Part shown: in pieces, positions 22,625-32,413 of the stretch | How positions within the stretch are numbered: position 1 is the stretch's first letter | Layout of the letters: the number at the start of each line of letters is the position of its first letter | DNA from: Natronospirales bacterium | GTDB lineage: Bacteria; Pseudomonadota; Gammaproteobacteria; Natronospirales; JAIVGZ01 | NCBI GenBank assembly: GCA_020201335.1 | Contig: JAIVGZ010000004.1 | Location: 1 to 64,000 of the forward strand | Length of the DNA: 64,000 nt | Direction of reading: 5' to 3' | Made by a program: the position numbers and the translations under genes | Notes under the pieces: generated by a model | What the model was told of the DNA's origin: nothing | The model's input: only the letters and a program-made list of their open reading frames with translations | The model's database searches: none

Positions 22625-24238
22625 TCATCTGTCGGTGGCCCGGCGGCGCGGCGGCGGTGCCGCATCCAGCCAGCTGAAAAACTTTCCCAACTGCGCGCGG
22701 TGCGCGGGCGGGAGGTACTCGAAATTCCGACCGCGGTCGACATTCTCCCAGAAATGCTTGGCCTCGACCCGCTCGAGTTCGTCCCGTATAGAATGCAGCA
22801 GATCGGCCGGCTCGGCCAGCATGTCCTGCGCAATCAGGCGCGCCTTTGGCTCTTCACCGATGGAAAGATAGTACGCGGCGAGCTTGGCCTGCGCCTTGCG
22901 CACCCCGCGGAGGCCACGCTCCTGCCGGTGTCCCCGCGTTGGCCTATCGAGTTCCAGAAACTGCTTCAGCATCCGGTCTTCCTGCGGGGCGCCCAGATCG
23001 TGCGCGAATTCGCACAGGGCGGCGAGGTCGTACGCGATTGTCTCGGTGACGAAGGTCAGGTTCTCGTCGAAGCTCACATGCCCGTAGTACTTCAGATAGG
23101 CGACCCCGCCGTATGCGGCTTCCGCCTGGCCCAGCTTCAGCAGGCTCTCGATCAGCATTCGGTACTGGTGCAGGACGTTGTAGGCGGTGCGGGTAGCACG
23201 CGCGTTGATTGCCGAGCGCAAATACGAATTCATGAAGCGCAGGACCATGTCGAGCAAGTCGCGGTCGCTTCGCTCCGCGGCCGCTTCGCCGATGTAGCGC
23301 GTGTTTATGGCAATCAGGTAATTAATGTCCTGCATCGAGCCTATTGCCTCGTTGTAGACGCCGAGGTACTGGCGCAGCGCCTTCCACTCGACCCACAGCG
23401 CGCGCAGCTCAAGCTCGTGCATCGTCTCGCCATCCATTGCGACGAAGTCCGGGTTGTCGCTGATGCGTCCGACAATCTGGAACCATGGGTGGGGCTGCGG
23501 CGGCTTGAATGACAGATAATCGAGCACGAGGTCACGCAGCGCATCCACCGCGCGGCTCGCGATAATTTTGTCGCGTCCATCAATCGAGTTGTTCGCGATG
23601 TCGGTGATCTCCTCCATCGAGTTCAACACCCGCTCCTGTAGCAGCGCGGCATCATCCGTCGATTTCGCGGCGCTTCCGCGCCTCGCATTTTCGACCGCCT
23701 CGTGCCCGATGCGCTGGATGATGTTGCCGGGCTCGAGGAACCAGAATACGTACGCGAAATACGGGAGCATCATTGCGAGGCCGAACCCGGCCGCCAACAT
23801 CGCGACGAGGAGCGCAGCACGCGGTACGAAGCCATCTTGCAGCGACATGCTGAGCCAGATCGCCCAGATACTCGCGATCACGAAGTAGGTGAAGACCGCG
23901 ATGTTGACGCGGTCGCGCATGAACATCATCGCAACGCCGGTGTAGCGGTCGGAGGACAGCTGCACGATGATTGCGACGACCGTGAGGATGATGCCGAGCA
24001 CCGCGACCACGGTCATGCCAAGTGCGGGCAGGGCGTCGGTGATGCTGCCGGGGTCGAACGCGAAGAAATGGCCGAGCGCGCTCGTTGCCGGCACGCGCCC
24101 GATGTTGAACATGAAGTAATCGAAAGAGTAGGTGGCTGCGAACATCGCCAGCGCAAAGCCGGTGATTACCGCGACCGGATAGGCCCACATCCGGCGCATG
24201 TCCGGCCTGGGCTGCTGGCGCACGATCCCGTTAGCCAT
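22625..24238 (-). CDS. DUF2254-like integral membrane protein
   Basis: N-terminal TM cluster AATYSFDYFMFNIGRVPATSALGHFFAFDPGSITDALPALGMTVVAVLGIILTVVAIIVQLSSDRYTGVAMMFMRD. Confidence 0.6.
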   Translation of the reverse strand: MANGIVRQQPRPDMRRMWAYPVAVITGFALAMFAATYSFDYFMFNIGRVPATSALGHFFAFDPGSITDALPALGMTVVAVLGIILTVVAIIVQLSSDRYTGVAMMFMRDRVNIAVFTYFVIASIWAIWLSMSLQDGFVPRAALLVAMLAAGFGLAMMLPYFAYVFWFLEPGNIIQRIGHEAVENARRGSAAKSTDDAALLQERVLNSMEEITDIANNSIDGRDKIIASRAVDALRDLVLDYLSFKPPQPHPWFQIVGRISDNPDFVAMDGETMHELELRALWVEWKALRQYLGVYNEAIGSMQDINYLIAINTRYIGEAAAERSDRDLLDMVLRFMNSYLRSAINARATRTAYNVLHQYRMLIESLLKLGQAEAAYGGVAYLKYYGHVSFDENLTFVTETIAYDLAALCEFAHDLGAPQEDRMLKQFLELDRPTRGHRQERGLRGVRKAQAKLAAYYLSIGEEPKARLIAQDMLAEPADLLHSIRDELERVEAKHFWENVDRGRNFEYLPPAHRAQLGKFFSWLDAAPPPRRRATDR

Positions 24239-24294
24239 CACTGACCCCCTCCCGAGCAGGTCATGTTCGGTTCCAGACCTTCGGAATGCAAGCC

Positions 24295-26055
24295 TCAGAT
24301 ATCTGGACCCTGCCGCTCGATGATCCACGCCCGCATCTTGGCCTCCAAGGCTGATAGCGGCATCGCGCCGTCCTTCAGCAGGTGGTCGTGGAAGGCCCGG
24401 ATGTCAAAGCCCTGGCCGATTGCCTCCTCGGCGTCGCGGCGCAGGCGACGCATCAGCATCTCACCGGTCTTGTAGGCGAGCGCCTGGCCCGGCCACGACA
24501 CGTAGCGGGCGACTTCGGTGCGCACGTTCAGTGGCGCGAGGGCCGAATTCTCCAGCAGGCACGCCTCCGCCCGCTCGACAGTCCAGCCGTAGTAATGGAT
24601 GCCGGTATCGACCACCAGCCGGCATGCGCGCCACATCTCGAAGGTCAGACGGCCGAAGTGCTCATACGGGGTCCGGTAGATGCCCATGTCGATCGCGAGG
24701 TTCTCTGTATAAAGACCCCAGCCTTCGCCGAACGCGGTGATGTAGGTGCGGCGTCTGAAGTCGGGCACGCCCTCGAGTTCCTGCGCAAGCGAGATTTGGT
24801 GGTGATGCCCCGGCACCCCCTCGTGCACGGTCAACGCGGGCAGTTCGTACAGCGGTCGCTGGTCGAGCGCATAGGTGTTGACGAGATAGCCGCCGGCGAT
24901 GCCTTGTTCGAGATTACCGCCCCAGTAGCGTCCGGTGGTGTAGGTCGGCGCGATTGACGCCGGCACCGGGCGTACGCCGTACGGCAGCCGCGGCAGCTTG
25001 CCGAAGAAGCGCGGCATCTGGTCGTCCGCGAGCTTGGCCAGACGCGCCGCGTGCATCAGCAGCAGCTCCTCGCTCTCGGCATAGAACTGTGGGTCGGTCC
25101 GCAGGAAGTCGAGAAACTCGGCGAACGAGCCTTCGAAGCCGGTTTCCGCAATCACCGACTCCATTTCTGCACGGATGCGCGCAACTTCGGCGAGGCCGGC
25201 TTGGTGAACCTGCTCGGGGGTCTGGTTGAGCGTCGTGTGGAAACGCACGAGCGCTTCGTAGTACGCGCGGCCGCCCGGTACTTCCGAAATGCCGACGCTC
25301 GCGCGCGGCGCAGCCATGTACTCCCCTTCGAAGAACGCGAGAACTTCACCATAGGCCGGCAGCACTTGGTCATGCAGCACGGCGACGCCTTCCGCCTGCA
25401 GCCGCGTGCGCTCCGCTTCCGGCAGCGCGGCCGGCAGTTCGCGTAATGGTGTGAAGAGTTCACTGTCCTCGGGTGCGGCACTCGCGATGCCCCGCATCTG
25501 GTCGGCGACGCCGGGCAGGATGTGCGCAGGCTGCGTCCAGCCGCTCTCAAGACCGCGCCGCATCCACGCGACCTGTTCATCAAGCCAGGCCGGCAATGCC
25601 TGGAGGCGCGCAAGCCAGGCTTCTCCGTCCGCCACCGTACGGATCCGCGTATTCGTCGCGACCTGTAGCGGGACGGTGTGGAAACCCGAGTCATTGAGGA
25701 AGGGCATACGCTCGGATTCGAACGGCGCGAGTTCGACCTCCGAGCGCAGTACATATTCGAGGATGCCGTGGCTGACCTGCGCGCCAGCGTCTAGCCCGGT
25801 GGGGTCAATCGCCTGCAGGCGTTCAAGAAAACCAGCCATTGCAGCGTTTCCGGCGGCGACCGCGTCCGGCGACCGGTCGGGCCAGCGGCGGGCGGCTTCG
25901 GCGTCACCCTCCCGCCCTGCACGAATCGGGTTGCTCGCCAACTGGTATGCCTCGTAGTCGGCGACCAAGTCTTGGAACGGACCGGCGGGCGGGGTGGTCG
26001 CGCATCCGGCAAGGATCGCGCCGGCGGCAAGGACGGCAGTCAGTCGCATCGACAT
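24295..26055 (-). CDS. DUF885 family lipoprotein, second paralogue
   Basis: AAGAILAGCATTPPAG lipobox; ELPALTVHEGVPGHHHQISLAQEL, YITAFGEGWGLYTENLAIDMG. Confidence 0.87.
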   Translation of the reverse strand: MSMRLTAVLAAGAILAGCATTPPAGPFQDLVADYEAYQLASNPIRAGREGDAEAARRWPDRSPDAVAAGNAAMAGFLERLQAIDPTGLDAGAQVSHGILEYVLRSEVELAPFESERMPFLNDSGFHTVPLQVATNTRIRTVADGEAWLARLQALPAWLDEQVAWMRRGLESGWTQPAHILPGVADQMRGIASAAPEDSELFTPLRELPAALPEAERTRLQAEGVAVLHDQVLPAYGEVLAFFEGEYMAAPRASVGISEVPGGRAYYEALVRFHTTLNQTPEQVHQAGLAEVARIRAEMESVIAETGFEGSFAEFLDFLRTDPQFYAESEELLLMHAARLAKLADDQMPRFFGKLPRLPYGVRPVPASIAPTYTTGRYWGGNLEQGIAGGYLVNTYALDQRPLYELPALTVHEGVPGHHHQISLAQELEGVPDFRRRTYITAFGEGWGLYTENLAIDMGIYRTPYEHFGRLTFEMWRACRLVVDTGIHYYGWTVERAEACLLENSALAPLNVRTEVARYVSWPGQALAYKTGEMLMRRLRRDAEEAIGQGFDIRAFHDHLLKDGAMPLSALEAKMRAWIIERQGPDI

Positions 26056-26100
26056 CGGTTGGCTCCGGTGTGGGACGAGCCGCCATGGTACTGCTAATCT

Positions 26101-26463
26101 ATGCGCATGAAACACAAGCTGCTTATGGCCCTCGCGCTCGCCGCCACCACCGGCGGCGTGCACGCACAACCCGTGTGCCCGACGAACATTGAGGTGCGGG
26201 TCGCTGCGTCGCTGCTGCCCGACGGACGCCCGCTCACGGTCCACGCGCAGTGGCTCGCCGATTGGCAGGGTGTGGTCAGCAATGCGCGCGTAGACAACGT
26301 GATTACCGGACCTGACCGCCCGCGCGGCGAGATGCACCCGCAGCTGCGGCGCGCGATTCAGCACGCGATTGATGAGCAGGTACGCTGCAGCCCTCGCGCT
26401 GAAGGTGAGTCCTCCGTGACTTACCCGTTCGTGCGTGACGTCACGGTGCGACCGGGCGGGTAA
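26101..26463 (+). CDS. Small secreted hypothetical protein
   Basis: Signal peptide MRMKHKLLMALALAATTGGVHAQ. Confidence 0.5.
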   Translation: MRMKHKLLMALALAATTGGVHAQPVCPTNIEVRVAASLLPDGRPLTVHAQWLADWQGVVSNARVDNVITGPDRPRGEMHPQLRRAIQHAIDEQVRCSPRAEGESSVTYPFVRDVTVRPGG

Positions 26464-26484
26464 ACAGCGTCGTCGCTGTCTGAC

Positions 26485-26892
26485 TCAGTGCAGCATCGAG
26501 GTGATTGGGTAGGCGCTGCCCAGCGCCTGCGCGCGACAGCGCTCAAGGTAGGTAACGAGGTCCGCGAGCTGGCGTGGGCGGCCCAGCATCCCGGCGGGCA
26601 CATCCTGTAGGTCGTCGTTGAATTCCAGCATCCAGGTGCGCATCGCGACCGGGTCGCCGGCCGCGAACTCCTCAAGCGCTTTGCACAGCCTGATGAGCAG
26701 CACGCAGTCGCCCCAGCGAGGGTCGTCGGGGTCGAGGCGTCGCGCATCACAGTCGAATGCGGCGATCTCGTGCAGCGCGAGGCCGGTTGCCGCGGCAAGT
26801 TGTTCGCGGCGCAGCCCAAGCCGAGCGGCGGACCTAAGCAGGGCGCGCGTCATCACGGCGCGGCGGCGAATCGTGGTGGCGTCTTCGTTCAT
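26485..26892 (-). CDS. MbcA/ParS/Xre antitoxin-like (DUF2384-type) protein
   Basis: HTH-like AARLGLRREQLAAATGLALHEIAAF plus MRTWMLEFNDDLQDVPAGMLGRPRQLADLVTYLERCR. Confidence 0.55.
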   Translation of the reverse strand: MNEDATTIRRRAVMTRALLRSAARLGLRREQLAAATGLALHEIAAFDCDARRLDPDDPRWGDCVLLIRLCKALEEFAAGDPVAMRTWMLEFNDDLQDVPAGMLGRPRQLADLVTYLERCRAQALGSAYPITSMLH

Positions 26893-26963
26893 GGTTCTTT
26901 TTCTAGACCGATGCGGTGCGTGGCACCGGACCTGCGTCACAGAACCGCTGTATCATATTTCCC

Positions 26964-27767
26964 ATGAAAATTCGGCGACGCGTATTCGCGCTGCTTGAAC
27001 GGCCGCCGCGCGGCAACCGCGCCGCCGCATTCATCCAGCACACAATCATCGTGCTGATCATCGTCAGCGTCGCGGCGCTGGTCGTCGAGACCGTGCAGCC
27101 GCTGGGCACCGATTACCGGGCTTGGTTCCTGTGGATCGAGTGGATTACGGTTGCAGTCTTTACCGTCGAAATCGTGCTGCGCGTGTGGGCGGCGGGCGAG
27201 CACCCGCACTACATTGGGCTGCGCGGGCGTATCCGCTACATGTTCCGACCACTGCCACTGCTCGACATCCTGGCGGTGTTGCCTTTCTACCTGACGTTCG
27301 CCACGGTCGACCTACGCTACCTGCGCGTGTTCCGTGTGATGCGCGTGCTCCGCCTCGCGAAGCTTGCACGGTACTCGGCCGCAATGCGCGCGCTCGGGCG
27401 GGTCGTCGTGTCGCGGCGCTTCGAGCTCGGGGTCGCGCTCGCGCTCGGTTTCTTGCTGTTACTGATTGCGTCCGCTTTGATGTACTTCGTTGAACACGAA
27501 ACGCAGCCGGAAGCGTTCAAAAGCATCCCAGCGACGATGTGGTGGGCAATCGCGACGCTGACGACCGTCGGATACGGAGACCTCGCCCCAATTACCAGCG
27601 TCGGACGCATGCTCGGCGGCGTTATCGCTGTGATCGGTATCGGCATGTTCGCGTTGCCGACCGCCATACTCGGCGCCGCATTCGTTGACGAGCTGAAGCA
27701 AATCAGCGCCCGCAAGGCGGGCAATGGCGCGTGCCCGACCTGTGGGCGCTCACACGGACCGGAATAG
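26964..27767 (+). CDS. Voltage-gated potassium channel-like protein
   Basis: TLTTVGYGDLAP selectivity filter; S4-like LRYLRVFRVMRVLRLAKLARY. Confidence 0.92.
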   Translation: MKIRRRVFALLERPPRGNRAAAFIQHTIIVLIIVSVAALVVETVQPLGTDYRAWFLWIEWITVAVFTVEIVLRVWAAGEHPHYIGLRGRIRYMFRPLPLLDILAVLPFYLTFATVDLRYLRVFRVMRVLRLAKLARYSAAMRALGRVVVSRRFELGVALALGFLLLLIASALMYFVEHETQPEAFKSIPATMWWAIATLTTVGYGDLAPITSVGRMLGGVIAVIGIGMFALPTAILGAAFVDELKQISARKAGNGACPTCGRSHGPE

Positions 27768-27773
27768 CTGCCG

Positions 27774-27875
27774 CTATTTGGCTGCTTTCTTCGCCCGCTT
27801 CGCGGCCTGCTTTTCCTTCAGCGTCATCTTCGGCGCTTTCTTCGTTTCGCGCTTAGTGTCTTTCGATTTGGCCAT
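27774..27875 (-). CDS. 33-aa lysine-rich small protein (not in ORF track)
   Basis: MAKSKDTKRETKKAPKMTLKEKQAAKRAKKAAK; upstream GAGG RBS. Confidence 0.6.
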   Translation of the reverse strand: MAKSKDTKRETKKAPKMTLKEKQAAKRAKKAAK

Positions 27876-27889
27876 TGCATTTCCCTCGT

Positions 27890-28336
27890 TTAGTTTTGTT
27901 GTTCAACCTGCATGACGATGCCATCGACGCCGACGACCCGCACCGGCGTGCCGACCGGCAGGTCGGCGCCACTGACTTTCCACATCGTATCGCCGATGCG
28001 GATTTTGCCGGAACCGTTCACGATGGCGGTATCGAGCGTGTAAACCTTCCCGACGTAATGTTGCCCGCGCTCGTTCAGGTGCGGCTGGTCTGATACCTCG
28101 GGGTGCTTGTCTCGCCACGCGCGCCAGCCCCAGATGCTGCCCACCGCGGCGACCGCGAATATCAGGAGCTGCGCTTCGAACGGCATGCCGGGCCACAGGA
28201 ACACCAGTAAGCCGACGAGCGCAGCGGCGATGCCGAGCCACAGCAGGTAGAAGCCCGGCAGCAGCATCTCGGCGATTAGCAGTAGCAGCGCGCCGATGCC
28301 CCAAGTCCAGAAGTTCAGCGGTTCGATCGGGATCAT
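27890..28336 (-). CDS. NfeD-like membrane protein
   Basis: WTWGIGALLLLIAEMLLPGFYLLWLGIAAALVG; C-terminal OB-like VGTPVRVVGVDGIVMQVE. Confidence 0.88.
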   Translation of the reverse strand: MIPIEPLNFWTWGIGALLLLIAEMLLPGFYLLWLGIAAALVGLLVFLWPGMPFEAQLLIFAVAAVGSIWGWRAWRDKHPEVSDQPHLNERGQHYVGKVYTLDTAIVNGSGKIRIGDTMWKVSGADLPVGTPVRVVGVDGIVMQVEQQN

Positions 28337-28340
28337 CGCA

Positions 28341-29252
28341 TCACCCCTTCGGTTGCAGCACGGCCTTGGCGATTTCACCAATGCCGCCGATGCTGCCGAG
28401 GAGGTTGGTCGCCTCGAGCGGCAGGAACACGACCTTGTGATTCTGCGAGGTCGCCATGAACTTCAGCGACTCGACGTACTTGGTCGCGACGAAATAGTTA
28501 ATCGCCTGGATGTCGCCCTTCGCGATTGCTTCAGACACCATCCGGGTCGCGTTGGCTTCAGCCTCGGCGAGCCGTTCACGCGCTGCGGCGTCGCGCTGCG
28601 CGGCCTCAAGCCGGCCTTCGGCGTCGAGAACTGCTGCCTGCTTCTCACCCTCGGCCTTCAGGATTTCCGCTGCGCGGAAGCCCTCGGCTTCCAGGATGTT
28701 CGCGCGCTTCTGGCGCTCGGCCGTCATCTGGCGGGCCATCGCTTCGACCAGGTTGGCCGGTGGCTTGATGTCCTTGATCTCGATACGCGTGACCTTCACA
28801 CCCCATGGCGTTGTCGCGTCGTCGACGACGACCAGCAATTGCGTATTGATCTGGTCGCGCTTCGACAATGACTCGTCGAGGTCCATCGAACCGAGCACCG
28901 TGCGGATGTTGGTCATCGTCAGGTTCAGCATCGCCGTTTCGAGGTCGCGCACTTCGTACGCGGCCTTCGCGATCTCGATGATTTGGTAGAACACGACCGC
29001 GTCGACCCGGACGACGGCGTTGTCCTTAGTGATGACGTCCTGTGAGGGGACATCGAGGACCTGTTCCATCTTGTTGATGCGGTGCCCAATGCGGTCGACG
29101 TACGGGATGATCAGGCCGAGGCCCGGCTTCAACGTGCGCAGGTAACGGCCGAAGCGTTCGACCGTGTACTCAAAGCCCTGGGGCACGACCGTCGCCCCCA
29201 TGTACAGCGTGATGACCGCGAAGGCCAGAAACACCCACAGGAAGGTAGACAT
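28341..29252 (-). CDS. SPFH/stomatin family protein (QmcA-like)
   Basis: VPQGFEYTVERFGRYLRTLKPGLGLIIPYVDRIGHRINKMEQVLDVPSQDVITKDNA. Confidence 0.93.
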   Translation of the reverse strand: MSTFLWVFLAFAVITLYMGATVVPQGFEYTVERFGRYLRTLKPGLGLIIPYVDRIGHRINKMEQVLDVPSQDVITKDNAVVRVDAVVFYQIIEIAKAAYEVRDLETAMLNLTMTNIRTVLGSMDLDESLSKRDQINTQLLVVVDDATTPWGVKVTRIEIKDIKPPANLVEAMARQMTAERQKRANILEAEGFRAAEILKAEGEKQAAVLDAEGRLEAAQRDAAARERLAEAEANATRMVSEAIAKGDIQAINYFVATKYVESLKFMATSQNHKVVFLPLEATNLLGSIGGIGEIAKAVLQPKG

Positions 29253-29298
29253 TAGAGAGCCCCCAAGCTCGTCCGTGACGTCCTGAGTATAGGGGCGG

Positions 29299-29982
29299 CT
29301 AGCCTAGCTGTCTTGTCTGCGAGTTGGACCCGTAGGCGTGGTGCACCAGGCTGCGCAGGTGACGCACAACCGTCTCGAGGTGCGCTGCGGCGCTGCGGGT
29401 CGCGGCGCCGTGGCCGGGATGCACGAGTGTCGGGAGGAGCCTGCGCGCGGCCGCAGCCGCCTCGGCAACCGTTTCGGGCAGCGCGCGCGGCGGGGTGCTT
29501 AGGCGCCGGTCCGCTTCGACGACCGCGTGGTGCAGCGTGTCGACCTCAATCAGCAGCGAGGCGATGATGCAATACGCGTCAAGCGCCGCCAGACTCTCCG
29601 GCCCCGGGTGGTGCGGATCGGCGAAATAAGTCGAGAGGATGCCGAGCGCACCGAACTCACTGTCGACCAGCGGCGTGGACTGCACCGAGCGGAAGCCGGC
29701 GGCGCGCGCGACCGGGCGCTGCGGCGCGAACGCAATGTCGGTCTCGATGTCGCGGATCACGACGCGCCGCCGTTCAGTTAATGCCTGCGCGTAGCTCGTC
29801 ACCGTCCCGTAGACCATGCCGTCGAACTGCGTGAAGTAGGCGGCGTTGAGGCCGGTCCACTCGACGATGTGCAGGGCGCCTTCCGAGGTCAGCAGCCGGA
29901 CGCACCCGCCGGCCGCATTGTCGACGGCTACCGCGGCTTGTAACACATAGGACAGGTCAGACTTCGTCGGGAGGCGGTACAT
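29299..29982 (-). CDS. GAF domain-containing protein
   Basis: GCVRLLTSEGALHIVEWTGL...RRVVIRDIETDIAFAPQRPVARAAGFRSVQSTPLVDSEFGALGILSTYF. Confidence 0.75.
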   Translation of the reverse strand: MYRLPTKSDLSYVLQAAVAVDNAAGGCVRLLTSEGALHIVEWTGLNAAYFTQFDGMVYGTVTSYAQALTERRRVVIRDIETDIAFAPQRPVARAAGFRSVQSTPLVDSEFGALGILSTYFADPHHPGPESLAALDAYCIIASLLIEVDTLHHAVVEADRRLSTPPRALPETVAEAAAAARRLLPTLVHPGHGAATRSAAAHLETVVRHLRSLVHHAYGSNSQTRQLG

Positions 29983-30115
29983 GGGCGCTTAAGATAGCTG
30001 AACCGACTCTGATAGGAGATAGGGTAAGACCCCTAGCCGACGCACACCATATATCTTTACGGGGAATTTACCGGAGCTTTAAAGGTCTTGGGTGTTGTCC
30101 GTGGTCTGATGCGCC

Positions 30116-32365
30116 ATGGCCGTTCACCCATATCGCCGTCTCGCGGCGCCACTCTTCGCATGCGCATTCGCGCTCTCCGCGTGCGGTGGCGACGGCGATA
30201 CCACATCGGTGCCCAACACCGGCACGAAGGCAGGGCTGCCGGCGCTCGCAGGCACGCTGTTGCCCGCCATCGCGACTGCAACCGACAGCGACGTCAATGA
30301 CCCCGCGGCGCCGCGTACGCCGAACGACAGCTACGCGGCGGCGCAACGCATCGCGAACCCGGTCTCGCTCGGCGGCTATGCGAGTGTGGATACAGATCCG
30401 GATGATGTGTTTGCGGTGACGCTTGAGGGCGGCGAGACGCTGACGCTGCGCATCGCCGACGAGCACGCGGACCTCGACCTGTACTTGGTCGATGCAGGCG
30501 AGCAAGTTGTCGACGCCGCACTCGACCCGGCCGCGCGTGAACGCGTGCTGACCGCGCCGGCCGCAGGCGAGCATTACTTGATTGTGCGCGCGTACGCTGG
30601 CGCGTCGAACTACCTTTTGACAGTCGACCGCGCCACCCGCATCGCATCGGGCTGGCACCTGTCGGACCCGTTCATCGCCGGTGACATCATTTTCCGCTTC
30701 CATGGCGGCGCCACCGGCAGCGCACCCGCTTCGCTGCGCGCACACGCGCGCGCGTCTGGGTGGCTGCGCGGTCGTGGCCACGAGATCGGCGAGCGCAACC
30801 TGCTTGTGACGCGCTCCGAGTTGCCCGCGTCACACGCAGCGGCGCCGAACGCGCTGAAGCACGGAATCATCGACGCCTGGGCGCTGGATGCGGAACCGCG
30901 AGCGAAGCTCGACACGCTGCTCGCATTGAAGGCGCTGTACCACGACCCCGAGGTTGCGGATGCGCAGCCGAACTACCGGTACCGGCTCAACACGTCCGAC
31001 CCGATGGCAGACAGTCAGTGGCAGTACCCGTTGATCAATGTAGCCGATGCGTGGCAGCTGACGACCGGCACCGACGTGGTCGTCGCCGTGCTCGACAGCG
31101 GCGTCGTGCTGGCGCACCCAGACCTCGCCGGCCAGTTGCTGTCTGGGCACGACTTCATGCTCGATGTCCCCGAAGGGGACGACCCCGGCCATAGCCCGCG
31201 TCCGTCAGGCGGTAGCGCGTTCCACGGTACGCACGTCGCCGGTATTGTTGGCGCGCTTGCGGGCAACGGAATCGGTATCGCGGGCATCGCGCACGGCGCG
31301 CGCATTCTGCCGATACGCGTCTGCGACGACGAGACTTGTCCGGCGTACGCGATCGAGCAGGGGCTGCGCTTTGCGGCTGGCCTGCCGAATGACGCCGGCC
31401 GCACGCCGGCGCGCATCGCGCAGGTCGCCAACCTGAGCTTCGGCCGCGAGGGCGGGTCGAGCAGCCGCGAGCAGAAACTGTTCACGAACCTGCACAGCCG
31501 CGGTATCGCCGTCGTCGCAGCGGCCGGAAACGAAAACAGCAACGCGCGCTATTACCCAGCCGCTTATCTGAATGTGATGGCCGTCGGTGCAACAGACGCG
31601 CGGGGTGCACGCGCGCCGTATTCGAACTACGGAAGTTGGATTGACCTCGTCGCGCCGGGTGGTGACCCAACGCGCGACCGCAACGGCGACGGTATCCCAG
31701 ACTCGATTCTCAGTACTGCGGCGAGAGACAGCGATGGCACGGTCCACCCGAACTATCGCTTTATGTATGGCACCTCGGTCGCGACGCCGCATGTGGCGGC
31801 GACCCTCGCGCTGATGAAGGCGGTCGCGCCCGCGCTGACCCCGGCTGACATTGCGCAACTGCTGCAAGCCGGTGCGCTGACCGACGACATAGGCGCGCCC
31901 GGTCGTGACGACCTGTTCGGCCATGGGCAGGTCAATGTATACAAGGCAGTGCTCGCCGCGCGTGACTTCGTCGGTCTGCCGCCCGCTGCGGCGGAGCCAG
32001 AGAATTCGGGGCCGGTCGACGCCGACGCGGCTGAGGCTGCCGCCCCTGGCGGCGCTCACCTCGGCCGACAGTACGTCTTGCTGGTCGATCCTGGGAGCTT
32101 CGCCACGCGCTACATGACGGTTGCCGAAGCGCAATCCGACGGCAGCTACCAGTACCGCTTCCGCGAAGTCGTCCCGGGGACCTACTTGCTCGTCGCTGGC
32201 GCGGACCACGACGGCAACAGGCGTATCTGCGAGGCGGGCGAGCCCTGCGGCGGGTTCCGGGCGTTGTCAGCGCCGGTCCTCATCGATGTCGCCGCCGCCG
32301 ATATCTTCATGGACCCCGTGCTGCTGCAGCACCGCGCCAACCCGGACCGCAGCTACAGCCGCTAA
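30116..32365 (+). CDS. S8 subtilisin-like serine protease, lipoprotein, with N-terminal PPC-like domain
   Basis: ALSACGG lipobox; VVVAVLDSGVVLAHPDL, FHGTHVAGIVGA, YGTSVATPHVAATLALM. Confidence 0.93.
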   Translation: MAVHPYRRLAAPLFACAFALSACGGDGDTTSVPNTGTKAGLPALAGTLLPAIATATDSDVNDPAAPRTPNDSYAAAQRIANPVSLGGYASVDTDPDDVFAVTLEGGETLTLRIADEHADLDLYLVDAGEQVVDAALDPAARERVLTAPAAGEHYLIVRAYAGASNYLLTVDRATRIASGWHLSDPFIAGDIIFRFHGGATGSAPASLRAHARASGWLRGRGHEIGERNLLVTRSELPASHAAAPNALKHGIIDAWALDAEPRAKLDTLLALKALYHDPEVADAQPNYRYRLNTSDPMADSQWQYPLINVADAWQLTTGTDVVVAVLDSGVVLAHPDLAGQLLSGHDFMLDVPEGDDPGHSPRPSGGSAFHGTHVAGIVGALAGNGIGIAGIAHGARILPIRVCDDETCPAYAIEQGLRFAAGLPNDAGRTPARIAQVANLSFGREGGSSSREQKLFTNLHSRGIAVVAAAGNENSNARYYPAAYLNVMAVGATDARGARAPYSNYGSWIDLVAPGGDPTRDRNGDGIPDSILSTAARDSDGTVHPNYRFMYGTSVATPHVAATLALMKAVAPALTPADIAQLLQAGALTDDIGAPGRDDLFGHGQVNVYKAVLAARDFVGLPPAAAEPENSGPVDADAAEAAAPGGAHLGRQYVLLVDPGSFATRYMTVAEAQSDGSYQYRFREVVPGTYLLVAGADHDGNRRICEAGEPCGGFRALSAPVLIDVAAADIFMDPVLLQHRANPDRSYSR

Positions 32366-32413
32366 CGGCTTGCCAACCCGGTAAGATGACGGTCTGGAAC
32401 CGGAGGACCGTCC

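Noticed and set aside
28336-28341. NfeD/SPFH pair as anti-phage-like membrane module
   Set aside because: NfeD with stomatin/QmcA is a widespread housekeeping pairing; nothing unusual in sequence.
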